A DNA stretch of 64,000 nucleotides from G963668605 sp963668605 (GTDB lineage Bacteria; Acidobacteriota; Terriglobia; Bryobacterales; Bryobacteraceae), in NCBI GenBank assembly GCA_963668605.1, contig OY764903.1, forward strand, positions 2,480,001 to 2,544,000. Reading direction: 5' to 3'. The stretch's first letter is position 1. The number at the start of each line of letters is the position of its first letter. Shown here piece after piece: positions 1-8,630 of this stretch. Both the position numbers and the translations under genes were made by a program. The notes under the pieces were generated by a model that saw only the letters and a program-made list of their open reading frames with translations, was not told where the DNA came from and ran no database searches.

Positions 1-697
1 GCGCCTGAATCTTCGAGGTGTCGAGCTCGCTGATCTTTTCGCCGTTGATCCAGGTCGTGAGGCGCGGCAGCGCGCCAACAGAGCGGATGCGAAATTGATT
101 CCAGCCGTTCAACTTCCAGGCCCGGAGGAAGACTTCAGGTGGGGCGGAAAAGTCGAACGGGATGCGCCGGGTCGGCTCGGACGGCTTTTCCGGAGTCAGG
201 CGGACGAGACGGCCTTCTTTATCCGTCTCGCCGATCAACCCGTAATCGTAAGCGTGCACGTTTGCCAGCCCGTTGCCGTAATAACCGCCGATGCTTCCGT
301 GCGGGCGGTGATCCAAGAGGACCTGGAACCCTATGTTGCCCTGCGGGTTGGTGCGCACCAGGATTCCGGTGTCCGCTCGCCAGTCTGGCCGGGCCTCGAT
401 CTGGAGTTCGAAATCGGCGAACTTCTCTTCCGTCACGAGGTAGGAGCCGATGCCGGAGCCGGGAGGATCCTGCCCGCCGGTGATTACGCCGTCCTCGACG
501 GTCCAAATGCCCAGGCTCGGTTGAGCAAGCGAGCGCGGCTGGCGCTTCCAGCCTTTGAGCGAAACGCCGTCGAACAGAGGACGGAAGCCGTCCTCGTTCC
601 GCCCTGCCGTCTGGCCTCTGCTGGGCTGGCGAAACCCTGCGAGCAGGGATCCCGCCAGCAAGAAGTCCCGTCTTCGGTTCGAACTCTGGTCACGCAT
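1..697 (-). CDS. DUF1080 (3-keto-disaccharide hydrolase-like) secreted protein, partial
   Basis: The gene runs off the window edge; about 232 codons are visible. ATG at 697 is chosen because AAGGAG lies about seven bases upstream and the frame stays open to base 1. Residues 8-21 (RRRDFLLAGSLLAG, preceded by N) look like a twin-arginine or lipoprotein-type export signal. Residues 38-50 (FRPLFDGVSLKGW) are the hallmark opening of the DUF1080 concanavalin-like fold, followed by GIWTVEDGVI and a strand with ADTGILVRT. Some members of the family hydrolyse 3-keto-glycosides in the periplasm; the substrate here is unknown. It is the last visible gene of a minus-strand run of four secreted proteins starting at 3164, 14 bases after the PD40 gene. 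The C-terminus is missing only because of the window. Confidence 0.85.
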   Translation of the reverse strand, partial: MRDQSSNRRRDFLLAGSLLAGFRQPSRGQTAGRNEDGFRPLFDGVSLKGWKRQPRSLAQPSLGIWTVEDGVITGGQDPPGSGIGSYLVTEEKFADFELQIEARPDWRADTGILVRTNPQGNIGFQVLLDHRPHGSIGGYYGNGLANVHAYDYGLIGETDKEGRLVRLTPEKPSEPTRRIPFDFSAPPEVFLRAWKLNGWNQFRIRSVGALPRLTTWINGEKISELDTSKIQA

Positions 698-711
698 GCG
701 GGCTCCTTGGT

Positions 712-1650
712 CTATTTCGGCAACAATTCGTAACTCACGTAGGCGAACTTCTTGCTGTCTGGAGACCATGAATTCACATTCATCGTGCCTTGGCCGCCGA
801 ATAACTTCACCACTTCGCGGATCTGCGGTTTGCCTGCCTTCGCCCCCGGCGCCGCCATCATGCGCAGCACGACATTCTTGTTGGCCGGATGGTCCGGAAT
901 GCCTTTCTCGAAAGAGAGGAAGACCATCATCTTGCCATCGGGCGAGATGTGCGGGAACCAGTCCTCGAGGTCGTCGCTGGTGATGCGCTCGGCCTTGGCG
1001 TCGTTCGGACCGGCGCCGTCGGCCGGTATGCGCCAGATATCCCAGGTGCCGGCGCGATTGGAATTGAGATAGATCCACTTGCCGTCCGGCGAGTATTCTG
1101 ACCCGTCGTCATAACCGGCGTGCGTGGTCAGGCGCTGTTCTTCGCCGCCTTCAAAGGGAATGCGATAGATATCGAAATTGTCGCCGCGTTTCGCGCAGTA
1201 CGCCAGCCATTTGCCGTCGGGCGAGAAGCCGTGGAAGTAGCTGGGAATGTCTTTGGTTACCTGCCGCGAATTGCCGCCAGTGGAGGGCAGGATGAAGATG
1301 TTGCCCGCCGATACAGCGAACCACTTGCCATCGGGCGAGATGCCGTGGTCGTTGTTGACGTTACGCGCCTCCCCGGTGTCGATCGGTTCCATTCTGGCGT
1401 CGTCAAGCGAGAAGCGCCACAATTTCCCGGGCGAGTTCATGAGGAGGTATTTGCCGTCGGGCGACCAGTTCGGCGCCTGGAAGAAGCCGTCGGCCGTGTA
1501 AACCACCTTCTTCGAACCGTCCGCCACGTTATAAACGGTGACGAAGCTTTTCACCGCCGGGCGCCCCGGCATCTGCGGGCTTTTGCCTTTTTTGCCGTCC
1601 TGCGCGAAAATCGCGGCGCTGGCGGCCAATAAACAAATCAATGTTTTCAT
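712..1650 (-). CDS. Secreted PD40/TolB-like beta-propeller protein
   Basis: 312 residues. A signal peptide is visible at residues 1-16 (MKTLICLLAASAAIFA, cleavage near AQDG). The body contains at least five PD40-type repeats recognised by WSPDGKYLL, ISPDGKWFA, FSPDGKWLAY, YSPDGKWIY and ISPDGKMMV, ending with WSPDSKKFAYV. Such TolB-like propellers are periplasmic binding or scaffolding modules; no catalytic signature is seen. A ribosome binding site AAGGA lies eight bases before ATG 1650. It sits 11 bases downstream of the RraA-like gene and 14 bases before the DUF1080 gene, so the genes are probably co-transcribed. Its ligand cannot be told from sequence. Confidence 0.85.
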   Translation of the reverse strand: MKTLICLLAASAAIFAQDGKKGKSPQMPGRPAVKSFVTVYNVADGSKKVVYTADGFFQAPNWSPDGKYLLMNSPGKLWRFSLDDARMEPIDTGEARNVNNDHGISPDGKWFAVSAGNIFILPSTGGNSRQVTKDIPSYFHGFSPDGKWLAYCAKRGDNFDIYRIPFEGGEEQRLTTHAGYDDGSEYSPDGKWIYLNSNRAGTWDIWRIPADGAGPNDAKAERITSDDLEDWFPHISPDGKMMVFLSFEKGIPDHPANKNVVLRMMAAPGAKAGKPQIREVVKLFGGQGTMNVNSWSPDSKKFAYVSYELLPK

Positions 1651-1661
1651 TTCGGTAATCC

Positions 1662-2477
1662 TTATTTGACCGTGAAATCCTGAGGACGTCCGGTCTTCTC
1701 ATAATGCTTGCGACGGATGGCCTTGTCGGCATCCTGAACCTTGCGGGCGTTTTCAGCGACTATCTCCGCTTTTGCGCGCGGTACCACCACCACCCCATTG
1801 GCATCCGCCACGATGATGTCGTTGGGCATCACCAGCACGCCTCCCACGCTCACCGGAGCATTCCACGATTCGCTGATCACGCGCCCCGGCAGTGTGCCAC
1901 GAGTGTTCTCCCGCTGGTAAACCGGAATGCGTTCGAGAATCATTTCGTCCGTGTCCCGGCAGCCGCCCTCGGCTACGATGCCGCGCATGCCTTTGAGGAA
2001 CCAGCCATAAGCGTTCTCCGAGCCGCACAACCCAACATCGCGGCCCCGTGGGGTATCCATGACCAGAATGGTACCCGGTTTCAAAAACGAAACCTGACTC
2101 GGACGCGGAAACCTCTTGAACCAGTCGGCCTTCCACTTGTAGTAGTCTTCACGTTTGGAGAAGATCGGCGAGCGCTCCTGCGAGGGCAACAGGCGCAGCG
2201 TGACCGCTACGCCGTAGATGCGGTGCGTGAAGTCCTTCTCGTCGCGCCACATGGGCTTGATCCCGTGGTCCATGATGGTGACATCCTGTAGACCGGCTTC
2301 ATCCAGCGCGTCGATGACATCGGTGAGGCGCAGGCCTTCAAATTTCTTGACAATGGCCTCGTTTTCTTCCTGGGAATACTCCATCACCTTCAGCATATGC
2401 TTACTGAACGGCGCCTTCCCTGTCTGGGCTGCCGCCAGCATCGCGGTGAAGAGAAAAAGTACGGGTTTTGCGGACAT
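1662..2477 (-). CDS. RraA-like (HMG aldolase fold) family protein with signal peptide
   Basis: 271 residues. Residues 1-18 form a signal peptide ending at AAAQTG, which is odd because RraA and the 4-hydroxy-4-methyl-2-oxoglutarate aldolases are normally cytoplasmic. The core is recognisable: LTDVIDALDEAGL near residues 51-63, GDV-like VGLCGSENAYG, then GIVAEGGCRDTDEM, where the Arg-Asp pair corresponds to the metal/substrate-binding residues of the aldolase members, and later GVLVMPNDIIVADANGVVVVP. A strong GGAGGAGG lies just upstream of ATG 2477. It is the second gene of the run 3164-1. Either a secreted aldolase/lyase or a non-catalytic relative is possible; RNase E-inhibitor function is unlikely for an exported protein. 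Confidence 0.8.
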   Translation of the reverse strand: MSAKPVLFLFTAMLAAAQTGKAPFSKHMLKVMEYSQEENEAIVKKFEGLRLTDVIDALDEAGLQDVTIMDHGIKPMWRDEKDFTHRIYGVAVTLRLLPSQERSPIFSKREDYYKWKADWFKRFPRPSQVSFLKPGTILVMDTPRGRDVGLCGSENAYGWFLKGMRGIVAEGGCRDTDEMILERIPVYQRENTRGTLPGRVISESWNAPVSVGGVLVMPNDIIVADANGVVVVPRAKAEIVAENARKVQDADKAIRRKHYEKTGRPQDFTVK

Positions 2478-2489
2478 GGCCTCCTCCTA

Positions 2490-3164
2490 CTACTTCTTTT
2501 TCTGCGCGCCTTTCTTCTGCGCGGGCATGGGGCCCGGCGATGGCGGCGGGATCTCCATAGTGACATCGGAAAACACCGCCGTTAGAGAAGTCTTGTCGTC
2601 GTGCGGACATACCGCCAGTCCGACATAAACCGGGTTGCCAATCATGACATCTGTCGCCCCGATTTCCTGGAACGGACTGCCTTCCTTGCCTGCCCAAACC
2701 GTGATTGCATTGCGCCGGCGTTCGATGCGAATGCGGGTAGGGCCGGAGATGGGAAACCGGATGCCGCGGGTGATGTCGTCCGCTTTCTCACGGAATTGAA
2801 GGCCCGTAAGTCCGTCTCCATGAACCATCATGTCGGCGTAGGGGGAACCGGTTTCCAGGTCTTTGCGAATCATCAAACCGGCCTTGCGATGGCCAAGTCC
2901 CGGGGAATCAAACTTCACGTTCGCCGTCAGGATCACATCGCCCGAAAGCTTCTTCCAGACGAAGTAGAAGTCGTCCTTGGTCATCCAGATGTTGTTGCCG
3001 CCGCCGATGACGCGGTATTCCTTTTTCGCAGCGTCATAAGTGACAGAACCCTTCTGTGCGGGGTTGCCGACATCCGAAGCGCCTTCGAAGATGCCGAACT
3101 TGCCGGCATCCTGCGCCAACATGCCACCGGCCAGGCAAAAGGTCAAAGCTGCAAGTCGTAACAT
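2490..3164 (-). CDS. Secreted concanavalin-like (DUF1349-type) protein
   Basis: 224 residues with a signal peptide at residues 1-17 (MLRLAALTFCLAGGMLA). The body resembles the lectin-like DUF1349 / 'regulation of enolase' concanavalin fold: WKKLSGDVILTANVKF, RKAGLMIRKDL, TRIRIERRRNAITVWAG and a terminal YVGLAVCPHDDKTSLTAVFSDV strand pattern. The C-terminus ends in a Pro/Lys-rich tail (PAQKKGAQKKK). These domains occur in acidobacterial secreted proteins and probably bind carbohydrate. It is the first gene of the four-gene minus-strand run, 12 bases ahead of the RraA-like gene. No strong ribosome binding site is visible before ATG 3164, but the signal peptide supports that start. Confidence 0.75.
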   Translation of the reverse strand: MLRLAALTFCLAGGMLAQDAGKFGIFEGASDVGNPAQKGSVTYDAAKKEYRVIGGGNNIWMTKDDFYFVWKKLSGDVILTANVKFDSPGLGHRKAGLMIRKDLETGSPYADMMVHGDGLTGLQFREKADDITRGIRFPISGPTRIRIERRRNAITVWAGKEGSPFQEIGATDVMIGNPVYVGLAVCPHDDKTSLTAVFSDVTMEIPPPSPGPMPAQKKGAQKKK

Positions 3165-3277
3165 ATATAGCTCATTCTCTCTTTCGATCCAGGTGGGACA
3201 GCTCCGATGAACCGAAGCCCCTTATTATCTTGCACTGCGTGCGCTGGGCAGGAGAAGTTGAAAACTGATCGCCAGTT

Positions 3278-3287
3278 GTTACGGAAC
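3278..3287 (+). promoter_or_regulatory. Candidate operator, GTTACGGAAC
   Basis: An imperfect palindrome followed by AGCT. It shares the pattern GTTACGNAAC(R)GCT with the site at 3331. Both lie upstream of the membrane-anchored regulator and also upstream of the divergent minus-strand run. Confidence 0.35.
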
Positions 3288-3330
3288 AGCTCAAGGAGCC
3301 GAGGTTGGGGCTCTGGACCGTTATTCTAAT

Positions 3331-3340
3331 GTTACGTAAC
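3331..3340 (+). promoter_or_regulatory. Candidate operator, GTTACGTAAC
   Basis: A perfect 10-bp palindrome followed by GGCT, 14 bases before the ATG at 3355. A protein bound here would block transcription or translation of the regulator, suggesting autoregulation. This is inference from position only. Confidence 0.4.
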
Positions 3341-3354
3341 GGCTGTTTTGTTCT

Positions 3355-4707
3355 ATGGTGCCCCGTGATATCATTACCTTTCCTATGCTCCCGGTTGCTC
3401 GGGTGGTTGGCCCGCCAGAAAAGTTGCGCGCGCTGGAAGAGGTGCTGAACAGCAGGACTTTTGCGCGTTCGGACCAACTGCAACGGTTTCTCCGCTACAT
3501 CATCGAACTGGAGCTGGCAGGGCGCGGCGAGGAAATCAGCGAATACTCGATCGCCACCGACGCGCTCTTGCGGCCGCGCGATTATTCCCCTGCGGACGAC
3601 TCGGCTGTGCGAAGCCGTGCCCATGCGCTCCGCCGCAAGCTGCAGGAGTTCTACGAGTTCGAGAGTCCGAATTCGGAACTGCGGATTGAACTGCCCAAAG
3701 GATCCTATCGCCCTTTGTTTGTCACCCGCAGCGAACAAGCTCGCTTGCCGACGGGTCCGCCGCTCCCCGCGGCGCCGCAGAAAAACTTCACTCTATCCCC
3801 GCTCGCGGCCTTCGCTGCCGGCGTCGTCGCGGCAGGCCTTCTGGCCGCAGTGGTCCATCTAAGCCTCGCGGGGCCACGCGCCAACCGCATAGATCCCGCG
3901 GTTCGGGAAGCCTGGGGCGCGCTGTTGGCGCCTCCCGGCGAAGTCACGATTCTCGTTGGGTCCCCGGCTCTCGCGGGCCTGATCTCGTCCAAAGCCGATG
4001 CTCCGCCGCTGGGCTTGAACATGTTTCCGGCGCCGGACGTTCTGGCAGACTGGTACACCAGTCTCAACCTGTCAAACCGCGGCGGGCCAGTCTACATGTT
4101 CCGCGCGCGGACCTATACGCATTTTGGCGATTCGCTGGCCGTGGTGACTGCGAGCGCTCTGCTGGGGAGCGCCGGGGTTTCGTTCCAGACGGTGCCAGAA
4201 GGCTTGGCGCGGATCGGGACGGTGCAAGGAAACGGACTGCTGGCAGTGGGATCGCCCACATACAGCCCCGCAATTGCTCGGGTGCTGAAAGCGATGCCGT
4301 TCTCGATCCGTTACGACCCCGCGCTGAACGAAGAGGTGATCAGCGACGGCGCTCCGGGGTCCACCGCGCGGCGGACCTATGTCCCGAAGCGCAACAGCGC
4401 AACCACCTATTTTTCTAACGTGTACGGTTTGATCACGGTGCTACCCAGCCAGCCGGGCCGGGAACGGCCCGAACGCACCATCATCTTTTCCGGGATCACG
4501 GGCAGTTCCGGCGCGCATGCGGCGGCCGTATTCTTCACCTCGCCGGCGGCCATGCGCGATTTGCAGCGGCGGTTCGCAGCACAGGGGCACAACCATTTCC
4601 CGCCCGCATATCAGGTAGTGGTGCGCTGCGGCCTTGACGGCTTCGCCGCCCTCAATGCAGTTTACGAAGCTCACCAGGTAATCGACCGCCCCCCTGTTAT
4701 CGAATAG
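3355..4707 (+). CDS. Membrane-anchored putative transcriptional regulator
   Basis: 450 residues. Residues about 20-125 match a domain common at the N-terminus of acidobacterial regulators: RFLRYIIELELAGRGEEISEYSIATD-type helices, RPRDYSP, AVRSRAHALRRKLQEFY, then LPKGSYRPLF. It is thought to bind DNA, like a winged helix. One transmembrane helix follows at about residues 146-170 (LAAFAAGVVAAGLLAAVVHL). The remaining ~280 residues would be periplasmic and have no family I can name, so the layout resembles a ToxR/CadC-like one-component sensor. ATG 3355 is used; ATG 3385 (MLPVARVV) is a credible alternative. GTTACGNAAC sites lie on both sides of the gene, 14 bases before it and 15 bases after. 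It probably controls the sulfatase downstream or the divergent run. Confidence 0.7.
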   Translation: MVPRDIITFPMLPVARVVGPPEKLRALEEVLNSRTFARSDQLQRFLRYIIELELAGRGEEISEYSIATDALLRPRDYSPADDSAVRSRAHALRRKLQEFYEFESPNSELRIELPKGSYRPLFVTRSEQARLPTGPPLPAAPQKNFTLSPLAAFAAGVVAAGLLAAVVHLSLAGPRANRIDPAVREAWGALLAPPGEVTILVGSPALAGLISSKADAPPLGLNMFPAPDVLADWYTSLNLSNRGGPVYMFRARTYTHFGDSLAVVTASALLGSAGVSFQTVPEGLARIGTVQGNGLLAVGSPTYSPAIARVLKAMPFSIRYDPALNEEVISDGAPGSTARRTYVPKRNSATTYFSNVYGLITVLPSQPGRERPERTIIFSGITGSSGAHAAAVFFTSPAAMRDLQRRFAAQGHNHFPPAYQVVVRCGLDGFAALNAVYEAHQVIDRPPVIE

Positions 4708-4722
4708 CAGCCGTAGCGCCTT

Positions 4723-4732
4723 GTTTCGTAAC
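4723..4732 (-). promoter_or_regulatory. Candidate operator, GTTACGAAAC (minus strand)
   Basis: A third copy of the GTTACGNAAC decamer, here reading on the minus strand, between the regulator stop (4707) and the sulfatase start (4795/4816). Its placement upstream of the sulfatase fits control by the neighbouring regulator. Confidence 0.35.
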
Positions 4733-4794
4733 ACGCTGCTAACGGTTTTTGCACTTCAATTCCGCGCCCGCGGGGACTATCCTGGATTATTCGA

Positions 4795-6378
4795 ATGGAG
4801 GCCCGTAAAACCAAGATGGATCGAAGACGCTTCATCAAAAACGTTGGCGTGAGGACGATGGGAGCGGGGCTTGCCAGTGCCGCGCAGCAAGGGCGGCCGC
4901 AGGGCCGCCGTGCCGTCTTGATCATGACCGACACCACGCGTTGGGATATGCTCAACTGCTACCGGGACACCGGCCTGAAAACTCCCAACCTGGACCGCCT
5001 GGCGGCCGGCGGCGTCCGCTTCGAGCGCGCCTACACGTGCCAACCCGTGTGCACGCCGGCGCGCGCCGGGCTGTTCACGGGCACGTATCCGCACTCGAAC
5101 GGGGCGTGGGCCAACAGCATGGCGCTCGACCAGAGCGTTCACCACATAGGCCAGCGGCTTAGCGACAAAGGCATTCACACGGCGTACATGGGCAAGTGGC
5201 ACTTGGATGGAGCCGACTATTTCGGGACCGGGCGCTGTCCCGCGGGATGGGACAAGCGCTACTGGTTTGACGGGCGCAATTATCTCGACGAACTCTCGCC
5301 CGAAGATCGCGTGCGCAGCCGTACCCCAAAGACCAACCAGGACCCCAAGCTCACCGCCGAGTTCACCTACGCGCATAAGGTCTCCAACCGCGCCGTGGAT
5401 TTCCTGGAGAAGCACGGCGCCGAGGATTTCCTGCTGGTGGTCTCCTACGACGAACCGCACGGGCCGTTTCTGTGCCCCAAACCGTACTCGGATATGTACC
5501 GCGGCTACACGTTTCCCGCAGCGGCCAACCAGAGCGATGACCTGGCCAGCAAGCCGGAACACCAGCGCCTATGGGCGGGGCCCAAGATCGGCAAGCCCGC
5601 GCAGCCGGTCAAGTGGCCCGACTACTTCGGATGCCATACGTTTGTGGACCACGAAATCGGCCGCGTGCTGGACGCCATCGACCGGCATGCGCCTGGCGCC
5701 CTGGTGATTTACACCTCCGATCACGGCGATTTTCTGGGCTCCCACCGGCTCTCGGGCAAAGGTCCGGCCATGTACGATGAGATTGTGCGCATTCCACTTC
5801 TGGTGCGCTGGCCGGGCAAGGCGCCGGAAAAGGCGGTCTGCCCGCATCCGGTGTCGCACATTGACGTGGTTCCGACGCTGATGGACGCTCTCGGAATACC
5901 GGTACCGAAGCCGCTCTCAGGCAAGAGCCTGGCGCCGGCCATCCGCGATCCGAAGGTCCGGACGAACGAGCAGGTATTTCTGGAATTCGGCCGCTTCGAG
6001 ATCGACCACGATGGCATGGGCGGATTCCAGCCCATTCGCGCGGTGTGCGACGGGCGCTTCAAACTCACGATCAATGTATTCGAGACCGACGAACTCTACG
6101 ATCTGGAAAAGGATTCCGGCGAGATGGCGAACCTGATCCAGTCGCCCGAGCATGCAGTAAAACGCAACGAATTGCATGACCGCCTGATCGACTGGATGAA
6201 CCGCACGCGCGATCCTTTTCGCGGCTATTATTGGGAGCGCCGCCCGTGGCGGCAGGATAAAGTAGCATCGTTCAAGGGCCCCGGCATGACCCGCCAGCGT
6301 GAAGACGACGGATACGAGCCGCGCCAACTGGTTTATGAAACGGGTTTGGAAATGAAAGAAGCGGTGAGGAACAAATAG
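4795..6378 (+). CDS. Sulfatase (formylglycine-dependent, type I)
   Basis: 527 residues from ATG 4795. ATG 4816 gives the TAT-type N-terminus MDRRRFIKNVG and may be the true start; GGAG at 4797-4800 would serve it with long spacing. The formylglycine site C-T-P-A-R begins at Cys86 (numbered from 4795), in the context QPVCTPARAGLFTG. Other sulfatase elements are VLIMTDTTRWDML (metal-binding Asp), GKWHLDG, SYDEPHGPF and YTSDHGDFLGSHRL. The protein should remove sulfate esters from polysaccharide or glycan in the periplasm, after activation by a formylglycine-generating enzyme not encoded in this window. Its TAG stop directly abuts the ATG of the thioredoxin/TIM-barrel fusion gene, so the two are co-transcribed. 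Confidence 0.92.
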   Translation: MEARKTKMDRRRFIKNVGVRTMGAGLASAAQQGRPQGRRAVLIMTDTTRWDMLNCYRDTGLKTPNLDRLAAGGVRFERAYTCQPVCTPARAGLFTGTYPHSNGAWANSMALDQSVHHIGQRLSDKGIHTAYMGKWHLDGADYFGTGRCPAGWDKRYWFDGRNYLDELSPEDRVRSRTPKTNQDPKLTAEFTYAHKVSNRAVDFLEKHGAEDFLLVVSYDEPHGPFLCPKPYSDMYRGYTFPAAANQSDDLASKPEHQRLWAGPKIGKPAQPVKWPDYFGCHTFVDHEIGRVLDAIDRHAPGALVIYTSDHGDFLGSHRLSGKGPAMYDEIVRIPLLVRWPGKAPEKAVCPHPVSHIDVVPTLMDALGIPVPKPLSGKSLAPAIRDPKVRTNEQVFLEFGRFEIDHDGMGGFQPIRAVCDGRFKLTINVFETDELYDLEKDSGEMANLIQSPEHAVKRNELHDRLIDWMNRTRDPFRGYYWERRPWRQDKVASFKGPGMTRQREDDGYEPRQLVYETGLEMKEAVRNK

Positions 6379-8349
6379 ATGAACGGTCTAATGCGGCAGT
6401 CGATAGTACGGTATCTCGGGCTCATTCTGACGTGCGCGCCGGTTTGGGCGGCTGGCGCTCCGATCAAAACACTCGAGATCGGAGCCAAGGCCCCGGACTT
6501 CCGTCTGGAGGGTGTGGACGGGCGCTGGTATGCGCTGAAGGATTTCGCCAGTGCGAAGTTTCTAGTGGTGGTTTTCACCTGCAATCATTGCCCCACCGCC
6601 CAGAACTATGAAGAACGGCTGAAGACGATGGTGACTGAGTACGGCGGGAAAGGCGTCCGGTTTGTGGCCATATCGCCGAACGCCGAGACTTCTGTACGGC
6701 CGTCCGAGTTGGGATACACGGACCTGGGCGACTCGTTGGCGGAGATGAAGATTCGGGCGGCACACCGGAAATTCAATTTTCCCTACCTTTACGAGGGTGA
6801 CAAGACGGGCATTTCCAGGGCGTATGGCCCCACCTCCACGCCGCATGCGTTTGTCTTCGACAGCGAGCGCAAATTGCGCTACGTGGGCCGTATAGACGAC
6901 AGCGAGCGCGAACAATTCGTGAAGGTGAGGGACTTGCGCAATGCACTCGATGCGTTACTGGTGGGCAAACCGGCGCCCGTGGAAGCAACGAAGGCTTTCG
7001 GCTGCTCTATCAAATGGGGCGACAAGACCGAAGCCGCCAAAGAGTTTCTGGCCAAAGTGGCGGCTGAGCCCGTGTCTGTGGAGTTGGTCGACGCCGCCGG
7101 GCTCCAGGCTCTGCGGAAAAACGACTCCGGCAAACTGCGGCTGGTGAATTTCTGGGCCACATGGTGCGCGCCATGCGTGGCGGAGTTCCCAGAACTGGTG
7201 GCCATCAACCGCATGTACCGGCACCGCGAATTCGAGACGATTACTGTGTCGGCGAACTATCCCGACGAGAAGAAGCAGGTGCTGGATTTTCTGACAAAGC
7301 AGCAATCGTCGGGCCGCAACCTGCTCTTCGGCGACACCGACAAATACAAGCTGATGGAGGCCTTCGACAAAAACTGGAACTCCGCGCTGCCCTATACCGT
7401 GTTGATTTCTCCGAAAGGCGAATACCTATACCGCGCGGAGGGCATAATGGACGCCCTGGCGGTCAAGCGCGAGATTGTGAAAGCGCTCGGCGACAACCGT
7501 TTCGACCGGCCCGCGAAGAAACCCGCTGCCGGACCGGCGAAGGCCGCATTCGCCAAGCCGAACCTTGCGGCGTGGTGCATCGTTCCGTTCGATGCGAAGC
7601 AGCGCGGTCCCGAAGAGCGGGCGGCCATGTTGAAGGCCCTGGGCATTCGCAAACTGGCCTACGACTGGCGCGAGAAGGACATCCCCACTTTCGACCGCGA
7701 GGCGGACGCACTTCAGAAGAACGGCATCAAATTCGAGGCGTTCTATCTCACCAGCGATTTGAAGCCTGAGGAAGACAAGCAGGTTCGCGCGGCGCTGGAT
7801 TTTCTGAAACGCCGGGAGTTGAAGACGCAGATTTGGCTCTCGCTTCGCGAACCCGGGTTGAAGAGCGTGTCGCCTGAGCGAAGAGTGGAAGAGGCCGCGC
7901 GTGCTATCGGTTACATCGCCCGCGAGGCGACGAAGACAGGAGACTCCGTGGCGCTCTATAACCACGGCGGATGGTTCGGAGAACCGGAAAACCAGATTGC
8001 CATCATCGAGCGGCTGAAGATGGAAAACGTCGGAATGGTCTACAACTTCCACCACGCCCACCAACAGATGGACCGCTTCCCGCAGTTGCTCCCCAAGATG
8101 CTGCCGTATCTGAAATGCATCAATCTGAACGGCATGAAGAAAGACGGTCCCATGATCCTTCCTATTGGCGACGGTGACCGCGAACTTGAGATGATCCGGC
8201 TGATCCGGACGAGCGGTTTTCAGGGCACCATAGGAATTCTCAATCACCAGGCCGATGTGGATGCGGAGGCCGGACTGCGGCGAAATATCGAAGGCTTGAA
8301 AAAGATACTCAAGGAAATCGGGGCCGACGCGGCCCTAAAGAGTTACTAG
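6379..8349 (+). CDS. Redoxin - TlpA thioredoxin - TIM-barrel fusion protein, exported
   Basis: 656 residues with a signal peptide at about 1-25. Domain 1 (about 30-195) is a redoxin of the AhpC/TSA type with a CxxC site in VVFTCNHCPTAQ. Domain 2 (about 220-375) is a TlpA-like thioredoxin with NFWATWCAPCVAEFPEL. Domain 3 (about 400-650) resembles a sugar-phosphate isomerase/epimerase TIM barrel, with ALGIRKLAYDWR, ALYNHGGWFGEP, VYNFHHAHQQ and CINLNGM patterns. The start ATG follows the sulfatase stop without a gap, with GAGGA about nine bases upstream. Coupling to a sulfatase suggests a sugar-handling or redox role in the periplasm. The reaction of the barrel is unknown. The stop codon TAG overlaps the first bases of a dispersed repeat. 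Confidence 0.85.
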   Translation: MNGLMRQSIVRYLGLILTCAPVWAAGAPIKTLEIGAKAPDFRLEGVDGRWYALKDFASAKFLVVVFTCNHCPTAQNYEERLKTMVTEYGGKGVRFVAISPNAETSVRPSELGYTDLGDSLAEMKIRAAHRKFNFPYLYEGDKTGISRAYGPTSTPHAFVFDSERKLRYVGRIDDSEREQFVKVRDLRNALDALLVGKPAPVEATKAFGCSIKWGDKTEAAKEFLAKVAAEPVSVELVDAAGLQALRKNDSGKLRLVNFWATWCAPCVAEFPELVAINRMYRHREFETITVSANYPDEKKQVLDFLTKQQSSGRNLLFGDTDKYKLMEAFDKNWNSALPYTVLISPKGEYLYRAEGIMDALAVKREIVKALGDNRFDRPAKKPAAGPAKAAFAKPNLAAWCIVPFDAKQRGPEERAAMLKALGIRKLAYDWREKDIPTFDREADALQKNGIKFEAFYLTSDLKPEEDKQVRAALDFLKRRELKTQIWLSLREPGLKSVSPERRVEEAARAIGYIAREATKTGDSVALYNHGGWFGEPENQIAIIERLKMENVGMVYNFHHAHQQMDRFPQLLPKMLPYLKCINLNGMKKDGPMILPIGDGDRELEMIRLIRTSGFQGTIGILNHQADVDAEAGLRRNIEGLKKILKEIGADAALKSY

Positions 8350-8463
8350 GTCTTTGACCGAGTGATGATGTTGTTTTTATGTCGGGCAGGATGGAATCCT
8401 GCTGCGGGATGGCAACCCGCCCGGAGCGCCGGTTGCCATCCGGCGCGCAGCTTGACAAGCTGC
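8346..8463. repeat. Dispersed repeat with four consecutive hairpins (copy A)
   Basis: Bases 8346-8402 match 11168-11224 at roughly 85% identity by eye. Four perfect stems follow in a row: GCAGGAT/ATCCTGC (8386-8402), GCGGG/CCCGC (8404-8420), GCGCCGG/CCGGCGC (8426-8446) and GCAGCTT/AAGCTGC (8447-8463). The repeat starts within the stop codon of the preceding gene. Confidence 0.8.
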
Positions 8464-8630
8464 CCCACAAAGGAACATATTCTAGCGGTCGCAGACCTAG
8501 CCCAAGGTTAGAAATCACTCCCCTCTACTTTGCAGTGGCAAACGGTTCCGGGATTCCGGGATGGCTATCTGTGCGCCTGTCGAAGCGATCTGCGTCTCAA
8601 AGGCGGGCGAAATCGGACTCCATGTAAAAT
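8464..8630. other. Intergenic, nothing recognised
   Basis: Between the hairpin repeat and the TMTC-like gene. Open frames here are short and lack ribosome binding sites or family similarity. It presumably contains the promoter of the following gene, but I cannot place it. Confidence 0.4.

Larger units (their letters stand above)
3165..3354 (+). promoter_or_regulatory. Divergent intergenic control region
   Basis: This 190-base gap separates the minus-strand secreted-protein run from the plus-strand regulator at 3355. It contains two copies of the decamer GTTACGNAAC (3278-3287 and 3331-3340). No clear sigma-70 promoter could be assigned with confidence. Confidence 0.45.
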
